This document shows positions 31,464-39,928 of a stretch of DNA of 42,569 nt, one piece after another (the first letter of the stretch is position 1; each line of letters begins with the position of its first letter). This stretch comes from Rhodospirillales bacterium (GTDB lineage: Bacteria > Pseudomonadota > Alphaproteobacteria > Rhodospirillales > UBA2165): assembly GCA_028823885.1 (NCBI GenBank), contig JAPPFK010000027.1, positions 1 to 42,569 on the forward strand. The letters are read 5' to 3'. The notes under the pieces are model-generated. The model saw only the letters and a list, made by a program, of their open reading frames with translations, had not been told where the DNA came from and ran no database searches. Both the position numbers and the translations under genes were made by a program.

Positions 31464-31546
31464 ACGGCTGCCGTGCGCCAAGCTGAAATCCGCCGACCTT
31501 GGGGGCGTCAAGGGCTTCCCCCGGGACCAAACGGGGCTGGTATGGC

Positions 31547-32611
31547 CTATTCTTTCGTCGCGATTTCCTTCAGCGTTGCCAGGATTTCGGGGCTGGTCGC
31601 CTTGTAGGCTGCCAGCGACCGGTCAAGATCGCTCTGTGGCTTCCAGTTGAACACGCTCGCCAGCCGGCCTTTCTTGACCGCGGGGTCGGCAGCGGTTTTG
31701 GCGTGGGTCTCTCGGAGAATTGCCACCAGTTTGGGATCGACATTTGGCGGCGCGATAAAGCCGGTCGGATGGCCGTTAACATCGAGCATCCACTTATAGG
31801 TCTCGAACAAGGGGCCGGACGGATCCTTGCCATGCACCTTACGGTACACGTCGATGAAACTCGGCATTTCCTTGAATTCTTCGCTGCGGATTTGCTGGCC
31901 CTTGCCGTCGAAATAGGGGTGGTAGTACATGGGGATCAACGAGCCGTTGGCGACGAAATTCTTGGACACCACGCGGTAACCCAGCGTGGCGGTGGTGAAG
32001 AACTGAATCTCGCCCGTCGCGGCGGCCTTCGCGATTTTGGGCATGCCGCGGTAGCCATGAACGTGGCGGAAATTGACTCCCAGCATGGAGAGGGACAGGC
32101 GCGCTTCCAGGCTCAGCGGGTCATCAGCCCGCGCGCCGCCGGTAACGATCTGCTTCAGCTTGACTAGCTGTGTCGCATCCGTGATGCCCACATCCTTATT
32201 CACCAAGGCCATGTGCTCCTGTCCGCCGAGGCCGATGATCGACATTTTATCGAGTTCGAATCGCATCCTTTTCGGATTGAGTGCTTTTGAAATCAAGTTG
32301 GAAACGCCGAAGTAGAGCACCGTTCCGTCGGGCTTGCCCTTGTCGTAGACAAAGGTCAGGGCCTTGGCGCCGCCCGCGCCGGGCAGGTTCTTAACCACAA
32401 ATGTCGGGTTGCCGGGGATGTACTTCGACCAGACCTTGATGAACGCGCGCGCGACGAGCTCGGTCCCCGAACCGGCGCCGGTGCCGGCGATTATTTCGAT
32501 GGTTTTTCCCTCGTAGTATGGAGTTGCCGCCTGGACGGGGGCGCCCCAACTGGATGCCCATACCATCGCGCCGGCCACCGCCAAACCTACTCCGAATTTT
32601 CGAATATTCAT
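31547..32611 (-). CDS. Bug/TctC-family periplasmic solute-binding protein (tripartite tricarboxylate type), orphan
   Basis: The 354-aa protein has a signal peptide (residues 1-28, GVGLAVAGAMVWASSWGAPV then QA) and the mature start ATPYYEGKTIEIIAGTGAGS. The ligand-binding elements TGAGSGTELVARAF and NLPGAGGAKALTFVYD correspond to the Bug/TctC family, which captures carboxylates in the periplasm for TctAB. The open frame extends 35 codons further upstream, but ATG at 32611 has GGAGAGG just before it and gives a clean signal peptide. No TctA or TctB gene lies nearby, so the receptor is an orphan here. Confidence 0.86.
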   Translation of the reverse strand: MNIRKFGVGLAVAGAMVWASSWGAPVQAATPYYEGKTIEIIAGTGAGSGTELVARAFIKVWSKYIPGNPTFVVKNLPGAGGAKALTFVYDKGKPDGTVLYFGVSNLISKALNPKRMRFELDKMSIIGLGGQEHMALVNKDVGITDATQLVKLKQIVTGGARADDPLSLEARLSLSMLGVNFRHVHGYRGMPKIAKAAATGEIQFFTTATLGYRVVSKNFVANGSLIPMYYHPYFDGKGQQIRSEEFKEMPSFIDVYRKVHGKDPSGPLFETYKWMLDVNGHPTGFIAPPNVDPKLVAILRETHAKTAADPAVKKGRLASVFNWKPQSDLDRSLAAYKATSPEILATLKEIATKE

Positions 32612-32755
32612 CACGCCTCTCCTGTATCTCATATTATCCGGCATTCCCTGGATGCCTCGCAAACTCTGCCCCCAACGATAGGCGAGCGGGCTCCACAATG
32701 GAATCGCAAACCGCATTTCCGCAAAAAACGGGAATCCCCTAATCGAGGCCGGACC

Positions 32756-33421
32756 CTAAAACACTTCCGCGAAGGAGGCCGCCAAGGCCGCGTCCAGGTC
32801 CGCCAGGGTGGCGCCGATGCCGAGCCGGGCGAGCGACGTGACGCCGTAATCGGAAATCCCGCAGGGAACGATGCCCGAGAAGTGCTCGAGGTCGGGATCG
32901 ACATTGATGGCGATGCCGTGAAACGTCACCCAGCGGCGGATTCGCACCCCGACCGCGGCGATCTTCGCTTCGCCGCCGTTCCCGTCCGGCACCCAGATGC
33001 CGATCCGGTCCTCGCGCGGCTCGCCGGTTACCCCGAACGCCGCCAGCGCGCCGATCACCCAGGCCTCCAGGTTGCGGACATAGGCCCGAACATCGGCCCC
33101 CCGGCTGCGGAGATCGAGCATCAGATAGGCGACCCGCTGGCCGGGACCGTGATAGGTATAGCGCCCGCCGCGTCCCGTCGCGTGGACCGGAAAGCGGCCG
33201 TCGAGAAGCTCCGCCGGGTCGGCCGACGTGCCCGCCGTATAGAGGGGCGGATGCTCCAGCAGCCATACCCGCTCGTCCATCCCGCCGGCGATGATGCCGT
33301 TGACCCGGGATTCCATCTCGGCCAGCGCATCCTCGTAGGCCACCAGGCCGGGGGCGGTCACCCATTCCACGCCGGCGACGCGGTCCGGCGCATCCGCAAC
33401 CTTCATATCCATGTTCGTCAT
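32756..33421 (-). CDS. lipB: Octanoyl-[acyl-carrier-protein]:protein N-octanoyltransferase
   Basis: LipB moves octanoyl from ACP to lipoyl domains, the first step of lipoate synthesis. Numbered from ATG 33421 (221 aa), [12 protein letters not shown] lies at 84-95, catalytic Lys153 in AKIAAVGVR, and catalytic Cys187 in [15 protein letters not shown]. These cover the Cys/Lys dyad. Upstream in-frame codons (to 33460) and ATG 33412 are alternative starts. lipA is not in the window. It faces the tRNA gene divergently across 114 bp. Confidence 0.95.
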   Translation of the reverse strand: MTNMDMKVADAPDRVAGVEWVTAPGLVAYEDALAEMESRVNGIIAGGMDERVWLLEHPPLYTAGTSADPAELLDGRFPVHATGRGGRYTYHGPGQRVAYLMLDLRSRGADVRAYVRNLEAWVIGALAAFGVTGEPREDRIGIWVPDGNGGEAKIAAVGVRIRRWVTFHGIAINVDPDLEHFSGIVPCGISDYGVTSLARLGIGATLADLDAALAASFAEVF

Positions 33422-33535
33422 TGTAGCGGCTCGGAGGGGCGGGGGATATGGCCCGCGCATATCCTTGATTAGCCGGGTCCGATTTGGTATCCCGGCGCCT
33501 CCATTCCAGCTACTCTCCCGGTGAGTAGCCGCGAT

Positions 33536-33623
33536 GCGGTCGTGGCGGAATTGGTAGACGCGCAGCGTTGAGGTCGCTGTGGGCGATGAGCCCGTGGAAG
33601 TTCGAGTCTTCTCGACCGCACCA
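33536..33623 (+). tRNA. tRNA-Leu, anticodon GAG
   Basis: An 88-nt class II tRNA can be folded. The acceptor arms GCGGTCG (33536-33542) and CGACCGC (33613-33619) pair fully, the discriminator is A33620 and CCA is encoded (33621-33623). The D loop includes GGTAGAC, the anticodon stem is CAGCG/CGCTG with loop TTGAGGT (anticodon GAG, reading CUC/CUU), and the long variable arm has GGGC/GCCC. The T loop is TTCGAGT. A T-run follows. A weak promoter candidate, TTGATT (33465-33470) with TATCCC (33488-33493), lies upstream. Confidence 0.96.
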
Positions 33624-33800
33624 TTTTTCTGAAAACGTCATCGCGAAACTTGGCCGTATTGAGCGTGATATGAATTTCGAAACCGATTGGGGACGTAAAT
33701 CGGCCCAAACCATATTTAAATGTTAGTGCGATGGAGTCGTTCGACCCGAAAACTCCGCAATGCCGAAACAAGAAACTTTTTTGTTCTCTTCTGACTGCAG

Positions 33801-35504
33801 CTATCGGACCGTCAGCGAAAAAGGCCCCAATCCCTCTGCAGGTTCGAATTTGTTGAAGAATGCCGCTATCGCGCTTCGATCTCCGGTCAATTCGACCTCC
33901 CCGGAATCAATTCCCTCCTCAAAGTCCGCCATGCCACCAACCCAGTCACTTAAGAATGATCTCTTGAAGCTGAGGGTCGCATTGCAGCTGTCGGGAAGTG
34001 TTTCATGAAATTGACAAATACCCCGGCGAATTTCCAGGCCGCAGTTCTCGCCGGTGTCCGACGCCGTAAATCCCAAGGTCAGGTGGGTATCGAAGGCGTC
34101 TTCGGCGATTAATCGTACGGTCATCATCTCCAACAGGGCACCGGTTGGATAGTTCCGCGCCTGACCGGGTTGGATTTTATGCCCGCCCCGTTGCTCGCCG
34201 AGTTCGCCTTCCAATTCCAGCGCCTGCGACAAACCCCAGTTTCGCCAGGTGCTGTTTTTTTGCTGATAAGCCCAACCCCGGAGGGCTTGCGCCTTAACGC
34301 GGCGGGCCTCCATATCGTCGTTGTCGGCGCGGACGGCCCATGTCGCGACGTCCGCCGCCCACCGGTAATCTTCCTGCTCTATGGCCTCGCGCGCATTGTC
34401 TAACACAGCTTCGCGACCGCCCATTGCGCGCACATAACGCTCCGCGCGCTCGCGCCACGGATGCGGATCCAGTTCGACCGCATCGCCTTGGAACCATCCG
34501 ACATAGCCGGCATATACGCTGCGCACAGAATGCTTATAACTGCCATAGAACTCACCAAGCCACGGATGGCCGGCCAGATGTTCGGGCATCGTCACCTTGT
34601 CGGCAAGCTCGTCCCAGGTGAGACCGCGGTTGATCCAACGGACCGACTGGTCGTGGAGAAATTGAATGGCGTCCCGGTAGGCGGTGAGCAGCTCCTCGAC
34701 CGCGTCGGCGCCTTCAACCGTCGGCCCGTGATGCGGAATCAATATCTCGGCTCGCAATTCCCGGAGAACATCGAGCCCTTTTGCCCACTGCATCGGGTTG
34801 CGGAACTGGGTTCCCCGCAGGGCATATATGTTGGGGAATGTCTTGCCCTGAACGGCGTCGGCCGAGATCAGCACCTTTTCATCCGGCAGCCAGACGACGC
34901 TTTGGTCGTCGGTTTCACTGGGGACATGGATGACCTGCAGTTTGATACCGGCGATCTCGAGCTCGAGCAGATCCTCGAAAGTGCGGGTCGGGTCGACAAA
35001 CCCGGATTTTCCCATCGGTCTTGGCGGCGCCCCGACCGCGCTGCCGTAGCTGCCGGCCTTTCCATATTCGAGGTGGCCGCCGGATTGAAACGGTCCGCGC
35101 CGATTGCGGATGGGCTTGAGGATGCCGGCGTCGCGCAGCATATTGTTCGTCAGTTCCTTTTGCCCAATGACCTCGACCGCGCCGCTTGCGATGTCCTCTT
35201 CCGCGACGAAACTGAAGATGCCACCGACATGATCGGGATGAAAATGCGTCACGATCACCGCTTTGATCGGCTTGTCCGTGATTTCCTTGAACGCGGCGGC
35301 CGCTTCATCTCCCGGCACTTCACCGGTCAGGGTATCCACCAAAACGGCCCCGTCTTCGCCTTCGATTAACGTACAGTTCGAACCGGCGTAGCAGTGAGCC
35401 GTGTGGATGTAGCCCAAAGTCGTGATGATGCGGGGCGTTTCATACAACGCGACCTGCGCGGCAAGATCAGGATGAGCCGATGGCCGAATTTCGTTGGGCG
35501 CCAT
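33801..35504 (-). CDS. Metallo-beta-lactamase-fold alkyl/aryl-sulfatase-like hydrolase
   Basis: This 567-aa protein has the three-part layout of BDS1/SdsA1-type alkylsulfatases. The N-terminal MBL domain (about 1-260) has the zinc motif THFHPDH (His87, His89, Asp91, His92). An alkylsulfatase dimerisation domain (about 265-420) and a C-terminal SCP2-like domain (about 440-567) follow. By eye, two further metal ligands of the family appear changed: Q201 where SdsA1 has a Glu in TEAPAE, and D216 where MAEN has Glu. HHG at 258-260 is kept. It may therefore hydrolyse another ester. ATG 35504 has GAGGTGATC upstream. The gene is a monocistron between the tRNA and maeB. Confidence 0.83.
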   Translation of the reverse strand: MAPNEIRPSAHPDLAAQVALYETPRIITTLGYIHTAHCYAGSNCTLIEGEDGAVLVDTLTGEVPGDEAAAAFKEITDKPIKAVIVTHFHPDHVGGIFSFVAEEDIASGAVEVIGQKELTNNMLRDAGILKPIRNRRGPFQSGGHLEYGKAGSYGSAVGAPPRPMGKSGFVDPTRTFEDLLELEIAGIKLQVIHVPSETDDQSVVWLPDEKVLISADAVQGKTFPNIYALRGTQFRNPMQWAKGLDVLRELRAEILIPHHGPTVEGADAVEELLTAYRDAIQFLHDQSVRWINRGLTWDELADKVTMPEHLAGHPWLGEFYGSYKHSVRSVYAGYVGWFQGDAVELDPHPWRERAERYVRAMGGREAVLDNAREAIEQEDYRWAADVATWAVRADNDDMEARRVKAQALRGWAYQQKNSTWRNWGLSQALELEGELGEQRGGHKIQPGQARNYPTGALLEMMTVRLIAEDAFDTHLTLGFTASDTGENCGLEIRRGICQFHETLPDSCNATLSFKRSFLSDWVGGMADFEEGIDSGEVELTGDRSAIAAFFNKFEPAEGLGPFSLTVR

Positions 35505-35533
35505 TTGATCACCTCAAAACAAAATGAGACCAA

Positions 35534-35563
35534 TTTATGCTATTGCGGAAAATGATCAGTCAA
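35534..35563 (-). promoter_or_regulatory. Candidate leftward promoter of the alkylsulfatase-like gene
   Basis: On the minus strand, TTGACT (plus positions 35558-35563) and CATAAA (35534-35539) are separated by 18 bp, about 30 nt from the ATG at 35504. The -35 matches 5 of 6 and the -10 4 of 6 consensus bases. The -35 lies inside an inverted repeat, which is compatible with repressor control. Confidence 0.45.
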
Positions 35564-35571
35564 AGCTGATC
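35554..35571. promoter_or_regulatory. Inverted repeat (candidate operator) over the -35 box
   Basis: GATCAG (35554-35559), six bases, CTGATC (35566-35571) form a perfect inverted repeat overlapping the -35 box of the leftward promoter candidate. The size and layout fit a dimeric regulator site. No regulator gene is adjacent. Confidence 0.45.
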
Positions 35572-35603
35572 TCAATACAAGCAAGGGATTCTAACGAAGA
35601 AAA

Positions 35604-35616
35604 TTAGATAATCTAA
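35604..35616. promoter_or_regulatory. 13-bp palindrome TTAGAT-A-ATCTAA
   Basis: The arms TTAGAT (35604-35609) and ATCTAA (35611-35616) are perfectly complementary around a single central A. It lies about 40 bp upstream of the -35 candidate of the alkylsulfatase-like gene, where an activator site would be expected. A role is inferred only from position and symmetry. Confidence 0.4.
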
Positions 35617-35832
35617 AATTCGTTTGAGACTTTTCGAATAATACCCGTCTCTCACCCTAATCCTTCGACGGCATGGCCCGTTGGCGGGCGGAGCGGTTTC
35701 CCGCCGCCAAAGTTGGCTTTATTTCGGTCGCTTGCGGGCTTTCCTGTATCTCAGAGAATGTCATACTCACATCGACGCCGCCGGGTAAGGCGGCGGTCGA
35801 GGCAGCTGTTCCGCGACGCGCCGGGAGACGAC

Positions 35833-38112
35833 ATGGCCGACCAATTCGACGAAGAAGCCCTGGATTACCACCGCTATCCGCGGCCCGGGAAGATCGCCGT
35901 CACCACCACCAAGCCGCTGGCCAACCAGCACGACCTGTCGCTGGCCTATTCGCCGGGGGTCGCGGCGGCGAGCATGCTGATCCACAAGGATCCGGCGGAA
36001 GCCGCCAACCTGACCTCGCGCGGCAACCTGGTCGCGGTGATCTCCAACGGTTCCGCGGTCCTGGGTCTCGGCAACATCGGCGCGCTGGCCTCCAAGCCGG
36101 TGATGGAGGGCAAGGCCGGGCTGTTCAAGAAGTTCGCCAATGTGGACGTCTTCGACATCGAGATCGACGAGAGCGATCCCCACAAGCTGGTCGACGTCAT
36201 CGCCGCGCTGGAGCCGACCTTCGGCGGCATCAATCTCGAGGACATCAAGGCGCCGGAGTGCTTCATCGTCGAGCAGGCGCTGAAGGAGCGGATGAACATC
36301 CCGGTGATGCACGACGACCAGCACGGCACGGCCATCATCGTCGCCGCCGCGATCCTCAACGGTCTCGAAATCGTCGGCAAGAAGCTGGACCGGGTGAAAC
36401 TGGTCACCTCGGGCGCCGGCGCCGCCGCCCTCGCATGCCTCGATCTCCTCTGCCACATGGGGCTCAGGAAAAAGAACGTCATCGTCACCGACATCGCGGG
36501 CGTCATCCACGAAGGCCGCAAGAAGGAGATGAACGAGTACAACAGCCGGTACGCGCGCAAGACGGAACACCGGAAACTCTCCCAGGCCATCGAAGGCGCC
36601 GACGTGTTCCTGGGGCTGTCGGCGCCCGGCGTCCTGAAGCCGGCGATGATCAAGAAAATGGCCAAAAAACCGGTGATCATGGCGCTGGCCAATCCGGAGC
36701 CGGAAATCCGTCCCGAGGCGGCCAAGAAGGCGCGTCCCGACGCGGTTATCGCCACCGGGCGCAGCGACTACCCGAACCAGGTCAACAACGTCCTGTGTTT
36801 CCCGTACCTGTTCCGGGGCGCCATGGATGCGGGCGCGACCGCCATCAACGAGGAAATGAAGGCGGCGTGCGTAAAGGCGCTGGCCGAACTGGCCCGCGCC
36901 GAGGCCGATGAAATCGTCGCCCAGGCCTATGGCGGGCAGGAACTCAACTTCGGGCCCGAATATCTGATTCCCAAGCCCTTCGATCCGCGCCTGCTCGGCA
37001 AGCTGGCGCCGGCGGTCGCCAGGGCGGCCATGGAGTCGGGCGTCGCCACCCGGCCGATCGAGGATTTCGACGCCTATTACCAGCGGCTCAACGAGTTCGT
37101 GTTCCGCTCCGGCCTGGTCATGAAGCCGCTGTTGGATCAGGCCAAACTGGCGCCCAAGCGGGTGGTTTACGCCGAAAGCGAGTCGACGCGGGTCCTGAGG
37201 GCGGTTCAGCAGGCGGTCGACGAAGCGCTGGTGGAGCCGATCCTCATCGGGCGGCGGGATGTGGTGGCCATGCGTCTCGAACGGCTGGGGCTCAGAATGA
37301 AGATCGGCGAGCACTTCGAGCTGGTCGACCCCGAGGGCGACCCCCGATACCGGGAATATTGGGAGCTGTACCACTCCATCATGTCCCGTCACGGCTGCTC
37401 CCGGAACGAGGCCCGGCGCATCGTCCGCACCAACACGACGGTGATCGCGGCGCTGATGGTCAAGCGGGGCGAGGCGGATGCCTTGCTGTGCGGCGCGACC
37501 GGCCGCTACCCGCAGCATCTGCCGCCGCTGTTCTCGATCATCGGCGTCCGCGACGGCGTGAAACGGGCCGCGGCATTGTCCATGCTGCTCCTGCCGAAGG
37601 GCACGTTCTTTCTCTGCGATCCGTTCGTCAATCCGGGACCGACCGCCGAGCAGATCGCGGATTATACGATCATGGCCGCCGACGAGGTTCGCCGGTTCGG
37701 CATCGAACCCAAGGCGGCGCTGCTGTCTCATTCGAATTTCGGCAGCTCCCACCGGGAGACGGCGGCCAAGATGCGTGAGGCATTGAAACTGGTGCGCAGG
37801 ATGGCGCCCGATTTGCAAATCGACGGGGAGATGCACGCCGACGCCGCCCTGTCGCAGGAAATCCGCGACCGGCTGGTGCCCGATTCCACGCTCAGCGGGT
37901 CGGCCAACTTGTTGATCATGCCGTCGCTGGATGCGGCGAATATCGCCTACAACATGCTGCGCATGCTCAACGACGGCGTCGCCGTCGGGCCCATGCTGCT
38001 GGGTATGAAACAGACCGCGCACGTGCTGCAGGAATCGGTTACTGTCCGGGGCATCGTCAACATGACGGCGCTGTCCGTCGTCGAAGCCCAACAGGCGGGC
38101 ACGCTGATCTAG
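35833..38112 (+). CDS. maeB: NADP-dependent malic enzyme with phosphotransacetylase-like C-terminal domain
   Basis: MaeB decarboxylates malate to pyruvate with NADP reduction. The 759-aa protein has the malic domain (about 1-160: [40 protein letters not shown], and [13 protein letters not shown]), the NAD(P)-binding domain (about 165-400, [16 protein letters not shown]) and a C-terminal Pta-like domain (about 430-755) that is usually catalytically inactive and regulatory, for example through acetyl-CoA. ATG 35833 has GGGAG at 35823-35827 upstream; an open frame runs earlier but gives an Arg-rich non-family N terminus. mgtE follows by 10 nt. Confidence 0.95.
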   Translation: MADQFDEEALDYHRYPRPGKIAVTTTKPLANQHDLSLAYSPGVAAASMLIHKDPAEAANLTSRGNLVAVISNGSAVLGLGNIGALASKPVMEGKAGLFKKFANVDVFDIEIDESDPHKLVDVIAALEPTFGGINLEDIKAPECFIVEQALKERMNIPVMHDDQHGTAIIVAAAILNGLEIVGKKLDRVKLVTSGAGAAALACLDLLCHMGLRKKNVIVTDIAGVIHEGRKKEMNEYNSRYARKTEHRKLSQAIEGADVFLGLSAPGVLKPAMIKKMAKKPVIMALANPEPEIRPEAAKKARPDAVIATGRSDYPNQVNNVLCFPYLFRGAMDAGATAINEEMKAACVKALAELARAEADEIVAQAYGGQELNFGPEYLIPKPFDPRLLGKLAPAVARAAMESGVATRPIEDFDAYYQRLNEFVFRSGLVMKPLLDQAKLAPKRVVYAESESTRVLRAVQQAVDEALVEPILIGRRDVVAMRLERLGLRMKIGEHFELVDPEGDPRYREYWELYHSIMSRHGCSRNEARRIVRTNTTVIAALMVKRGEADALLCGATGRYPQHLPPLFSIIGVRDGVKRAAALSMLLLPKGTFFLCDPFVNPGPTAEQIADYTIMAADEVRRFGIEPKAALLSHSNFGSSHRETAAKMREALKLVRRMAPDLQIDGEMHADAALSQEIRDRLVPDSTLSGSANLLIMPSLDAANIAYNMLRMLNDGVAVGPMLLGMKQTAHVLQESVTVRGIVNMTALSVVEAQQAGTLI

Positions 38113-38122
38113 GAACCGCGTC

Positions 38123-39526
38123 ATGGCCGACTTGCCGACGGAGACCGAGGAAAAGCCCGAAACCGGAGTCGCCGGGTCGGCCGCGGGGCACCTGCCGGAC
38201 GCCGCGGTCCACGCCGTCAGCGAGGCTCTGGACGAAAACCGCATCGATGATGCGCGGGCGTACGTCGAGTCCCTTCACCATGCCGAAGCCGCCGATCTGA
38301 TCGAGCGGTTGCCGGGCGACAAGCGCGACCAACTTGTCGGGCTGCTCTCGGACGGCTTCGACCCCAACGTCATGGCCGAGCTCGACGAAACCGTCCTCGA
38401 CGGCGTGGTCGACCGGTTGGGCCTCGATCAGGTGGCACAGGTCGTCGCCGGCATGGACTCCGATGATGCCGTCGACGTCGTCGAGGAACTGGAGGACCAC
38501 GAACGGCGTGAGGTGCTGGATGCGCTGTCCGAATCCGACCGGACGCTGATCGAGGAAGGCCTTTCCTATCCGGAGGACAGCGCCGGCCGCCTGATGCAGC
38601 GCGAGACCGTCGCCGTGCCCAGCCATTGGACCGTCGGCCAGGCCATCGACTACATGCGCGAGACCGAGGACCTCACAACGCATTTCTTCGATCTCTTTCT
38701 GGTCGACCCCCGGCACCAGCCGGTGGGAACCATTCCGCTGAGCCGGGTGCTGCGGACCCAGCGGCACGTCGCCCTGAACGCCATCATGTCGGCGGAAATC
38801 CGGAAAATCCCGGTGACCATGGACCAGGAGGAAGTCGCCTTCCTGTTCCGGCAGCGCGACCTGATTTCCGCGCCGGTGATTGACGAGGCCAACCGGCTGG
38901 TCGGCGTGATTACCGTCGACGACGTCGTCGACGTCATCCACGAGGAGCATGAGGAGGACATCATGCGCCTGGGCGGCGTCGGCGAGGAGGACGACCTCTA
39001 TGCCGCCATTTGGGCAACGGTGCGTTCACGCTCGACCTGGCTGTTCATTCATCTGGTCGCCGCCGGCGCGGCGGCCGCCGTGGTCGGTATCTTCCGGGGC
39101 ACCATCGAGCAAATGGTCGCCCTGGCGATCCTGATGCCGGTGGTGGCCGCCATGGGCGGCACCGCCAGCGTGCAGACGCTGACCGTCGCCGTGCGCGCCA
39201 TCGCCATGCGCGAGCTTACCCCGGCCAACGCGTTTCGCACCGTGGGCAAGGAAATCATCGTCGGTTTCGCCAACGGTATTTTGTTCGCTGTCCTGATCGG
39301 ACTTGCGACGTGGGCGTGGTTCGGCAGTCCCGAGCTCGGCGGGGTCATCGGGTTGGCGATCATCATCAATCTGGTGGTCGCCGGGCTCGCGGGCAGCGCC
39401 CTGCCGGTGGTGCTGCAGCGCATGGGTGTGGATCCGGCGGTCGCCGGCAGCGCGCTGTTGACGTCGATCACCGATGTGGTGGGGTTCTACGTATTTCTTG
39501 GTCTGGCGGCGCTTTTGCTGCTTTGA
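38123..39526 (+). CDS. mgtE: Magnesium transporter MgtE
   Basis: MgtE is a Mg2+-gated magnesium channel. The 467-aa protein has an acidic N-terminal helical domain (about 30-140, HHAEAADLIERLPGDKRDQL), two CBS domains (about 145-270, including YPEDSAGRLMQRETVAVPSH and GVITVDDVVDVIHEEHEEDI), the plug helix and five transmembrane helices. The pore region has VVAAMGGTASVQTLTVAVRA, a family hallmark. It lies 10 nt after maeB, so the two are very probably cotranscribed. No magnesium riboswitch fits in this gap. Confidence 0.95.
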   Translation: MADLPTETEEKPETGVAGSAAGHLPDAAVHAVSEALDENRIDDARAYVESLHHAEAADLIERLPGDKRDQLVGLLSDGFDPNVMAELDETVLDGVVDRLGLDQVAQVVAGMDSDDAVDVVEELEDHERREVLDALSESDRTLIEEGLSYPEDSAGRLMQRETVAVPSHWTVGQAIDYMRETEDLTTHFFDLFLVDPRHQPVGTIPLSRVLRTQRHVALNAIMSAEIRKIPVTMDQEEVAFLFRQRDLISAPVIDEANRLVGVITVDDVVDVIHEEHEEDIMRLGGVGEEDDLYAAIWATVRSRSTWLFIHLVAAGAAAAVVGIFRGTIEQMVALAILMPVVAAMGGTASVQTLTVAVRAIAMRELTPANAFRTVGKEIIVGFANGILFAVLIGLATWAWFGSPELGGVIGLAIIINLVVAGLAGSALPVVLQRMGVDPAVAGSALLTSITDVVGFYVFLGLAALLLL

Positions 39527-39549
39527 CGCCCACGGGATTGAATTGGGTC

Positions 39550-39912
39550 ATGAATGCCGAGTATGGATGGGTCATGTCCGCCGACATTCCACAGCAGACC
39601 GGCGCCCCGAACCGCCGCTGGCATTTCCTGGTCAGCTTCTGGCGCGGAGAGGAGCGGCTGTGGCGGGCCTATTGGCTGGTCGGCGTCTTCGGCAGTTGGG
39701 CGGTATCGACGATCGGCGTTCTGATGATCAATGCCGGGTTCCTGCCCCAGTTGCCGGCAATCGCGCTCTCCTTCGTCTATGCCCTGTACGCCGCGGTGGT
39801 CATCTGGCGCTGCGCGCCCAACAGCAATTGGCGGTGGTGGGGCATCGCCGCCAGGACGACCCTGGTGCTGAGCTTCGTCCTGGCCGTGGTCCGGCTTTTC
39901 GGCGTGGTCTAG
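39550..39912 (+). CDS. Small membrane protein of unknown function
   Basis: I do not recognise a named family. The 120-aa product has a polar N-terminal part containing NRRWHFLVSFWRGEERLWRA, and three hydrophobic segments (WLVGVFGSWAVSTIGVLMIN; IALSFVYALYAAVVIWRC; TTLVLSFVLAVVRLFGVV). ATG 39550 is used; ATG 39574 (112 aa) is an alternative and no ribosome binding site decides between them. It sits 23 nt after mgtE and 16 nt before an SDR gene in the same direction. The Trp/Arg-rich stretch followed by several helices is seen in short inner-membrane proteins of alphaproteobacteria. Confidence 0.72.
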   Translation: MNAEYGWVMSADIPQQTGAPNRRWHFLVSFWRGEERLWRAYWLVGVFGSWAVSTIGVLMINAGFLPQLPAIALSFVYALYAAVVIWRCAPNSNWRWWGIAARTTLVLSFVLAVVRLFGVV

Positions 39913-39928
39913 GGAGGATATCAGCGGC

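Larger units (their letters stand above)
35505..35832. other. AT-rich 328-bp divergent intergenic region with inverted repeats
   Basis: This is the longest gene-free stretch of the window and is clearly richer in A and T than its surroundings, especially 35505-35660. It serves as upstream region for the alkylsulfatase-like gene (leftward) and maeB (rightward). It contains two inverted repeats (35554-35571 and 35604-35616) and one leftward promoter candidate, listed separately. No convincing small gene is visible in it, and no clear rightward promoter. Confidence 0.6.

Noticed and set aside
33683..33703. CCGATT/AATCGG inverted repeat downstream of the tRNA as a terminator
   Set aside because: The stem is only 6 bp with a 9-nt loop and no T-run follows; the T-run directly after the tRNA CCA is a simpler end signal.
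33469..33771. 100-aa minus-strand open frame containing [16 protein letters not shown]
   Set aside because: It lies antisense over the tRNA-Leu gene. Such [14 protein letters not shown] peptides are familiar false translations of tRNA-Leu, so it is not a gene.
35780..35800. GCGGTCG upstream of maeB, matching the tRNA-Leu acceptor stem, as a possible attachment-site repeat
   Set aside because: The match is only 7 bases in GC-rich DNA, corresponds to the 5' and not the 3' end of the tRNA, and no integrase is present.
38113..38122. Magnesium riboswitch before mgtE
   Set aside because: Only 10 nt separate maeB and mgtE, so a riboswitch cannot fit there.
35767..38244. 825-aa minus-strand open frame opposite maeB
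   Set aside because: A long antisense frame caused by GC-rich codon bias. The forward frame encodes an intact malic enzyme and the reverse product has no recognisable family.
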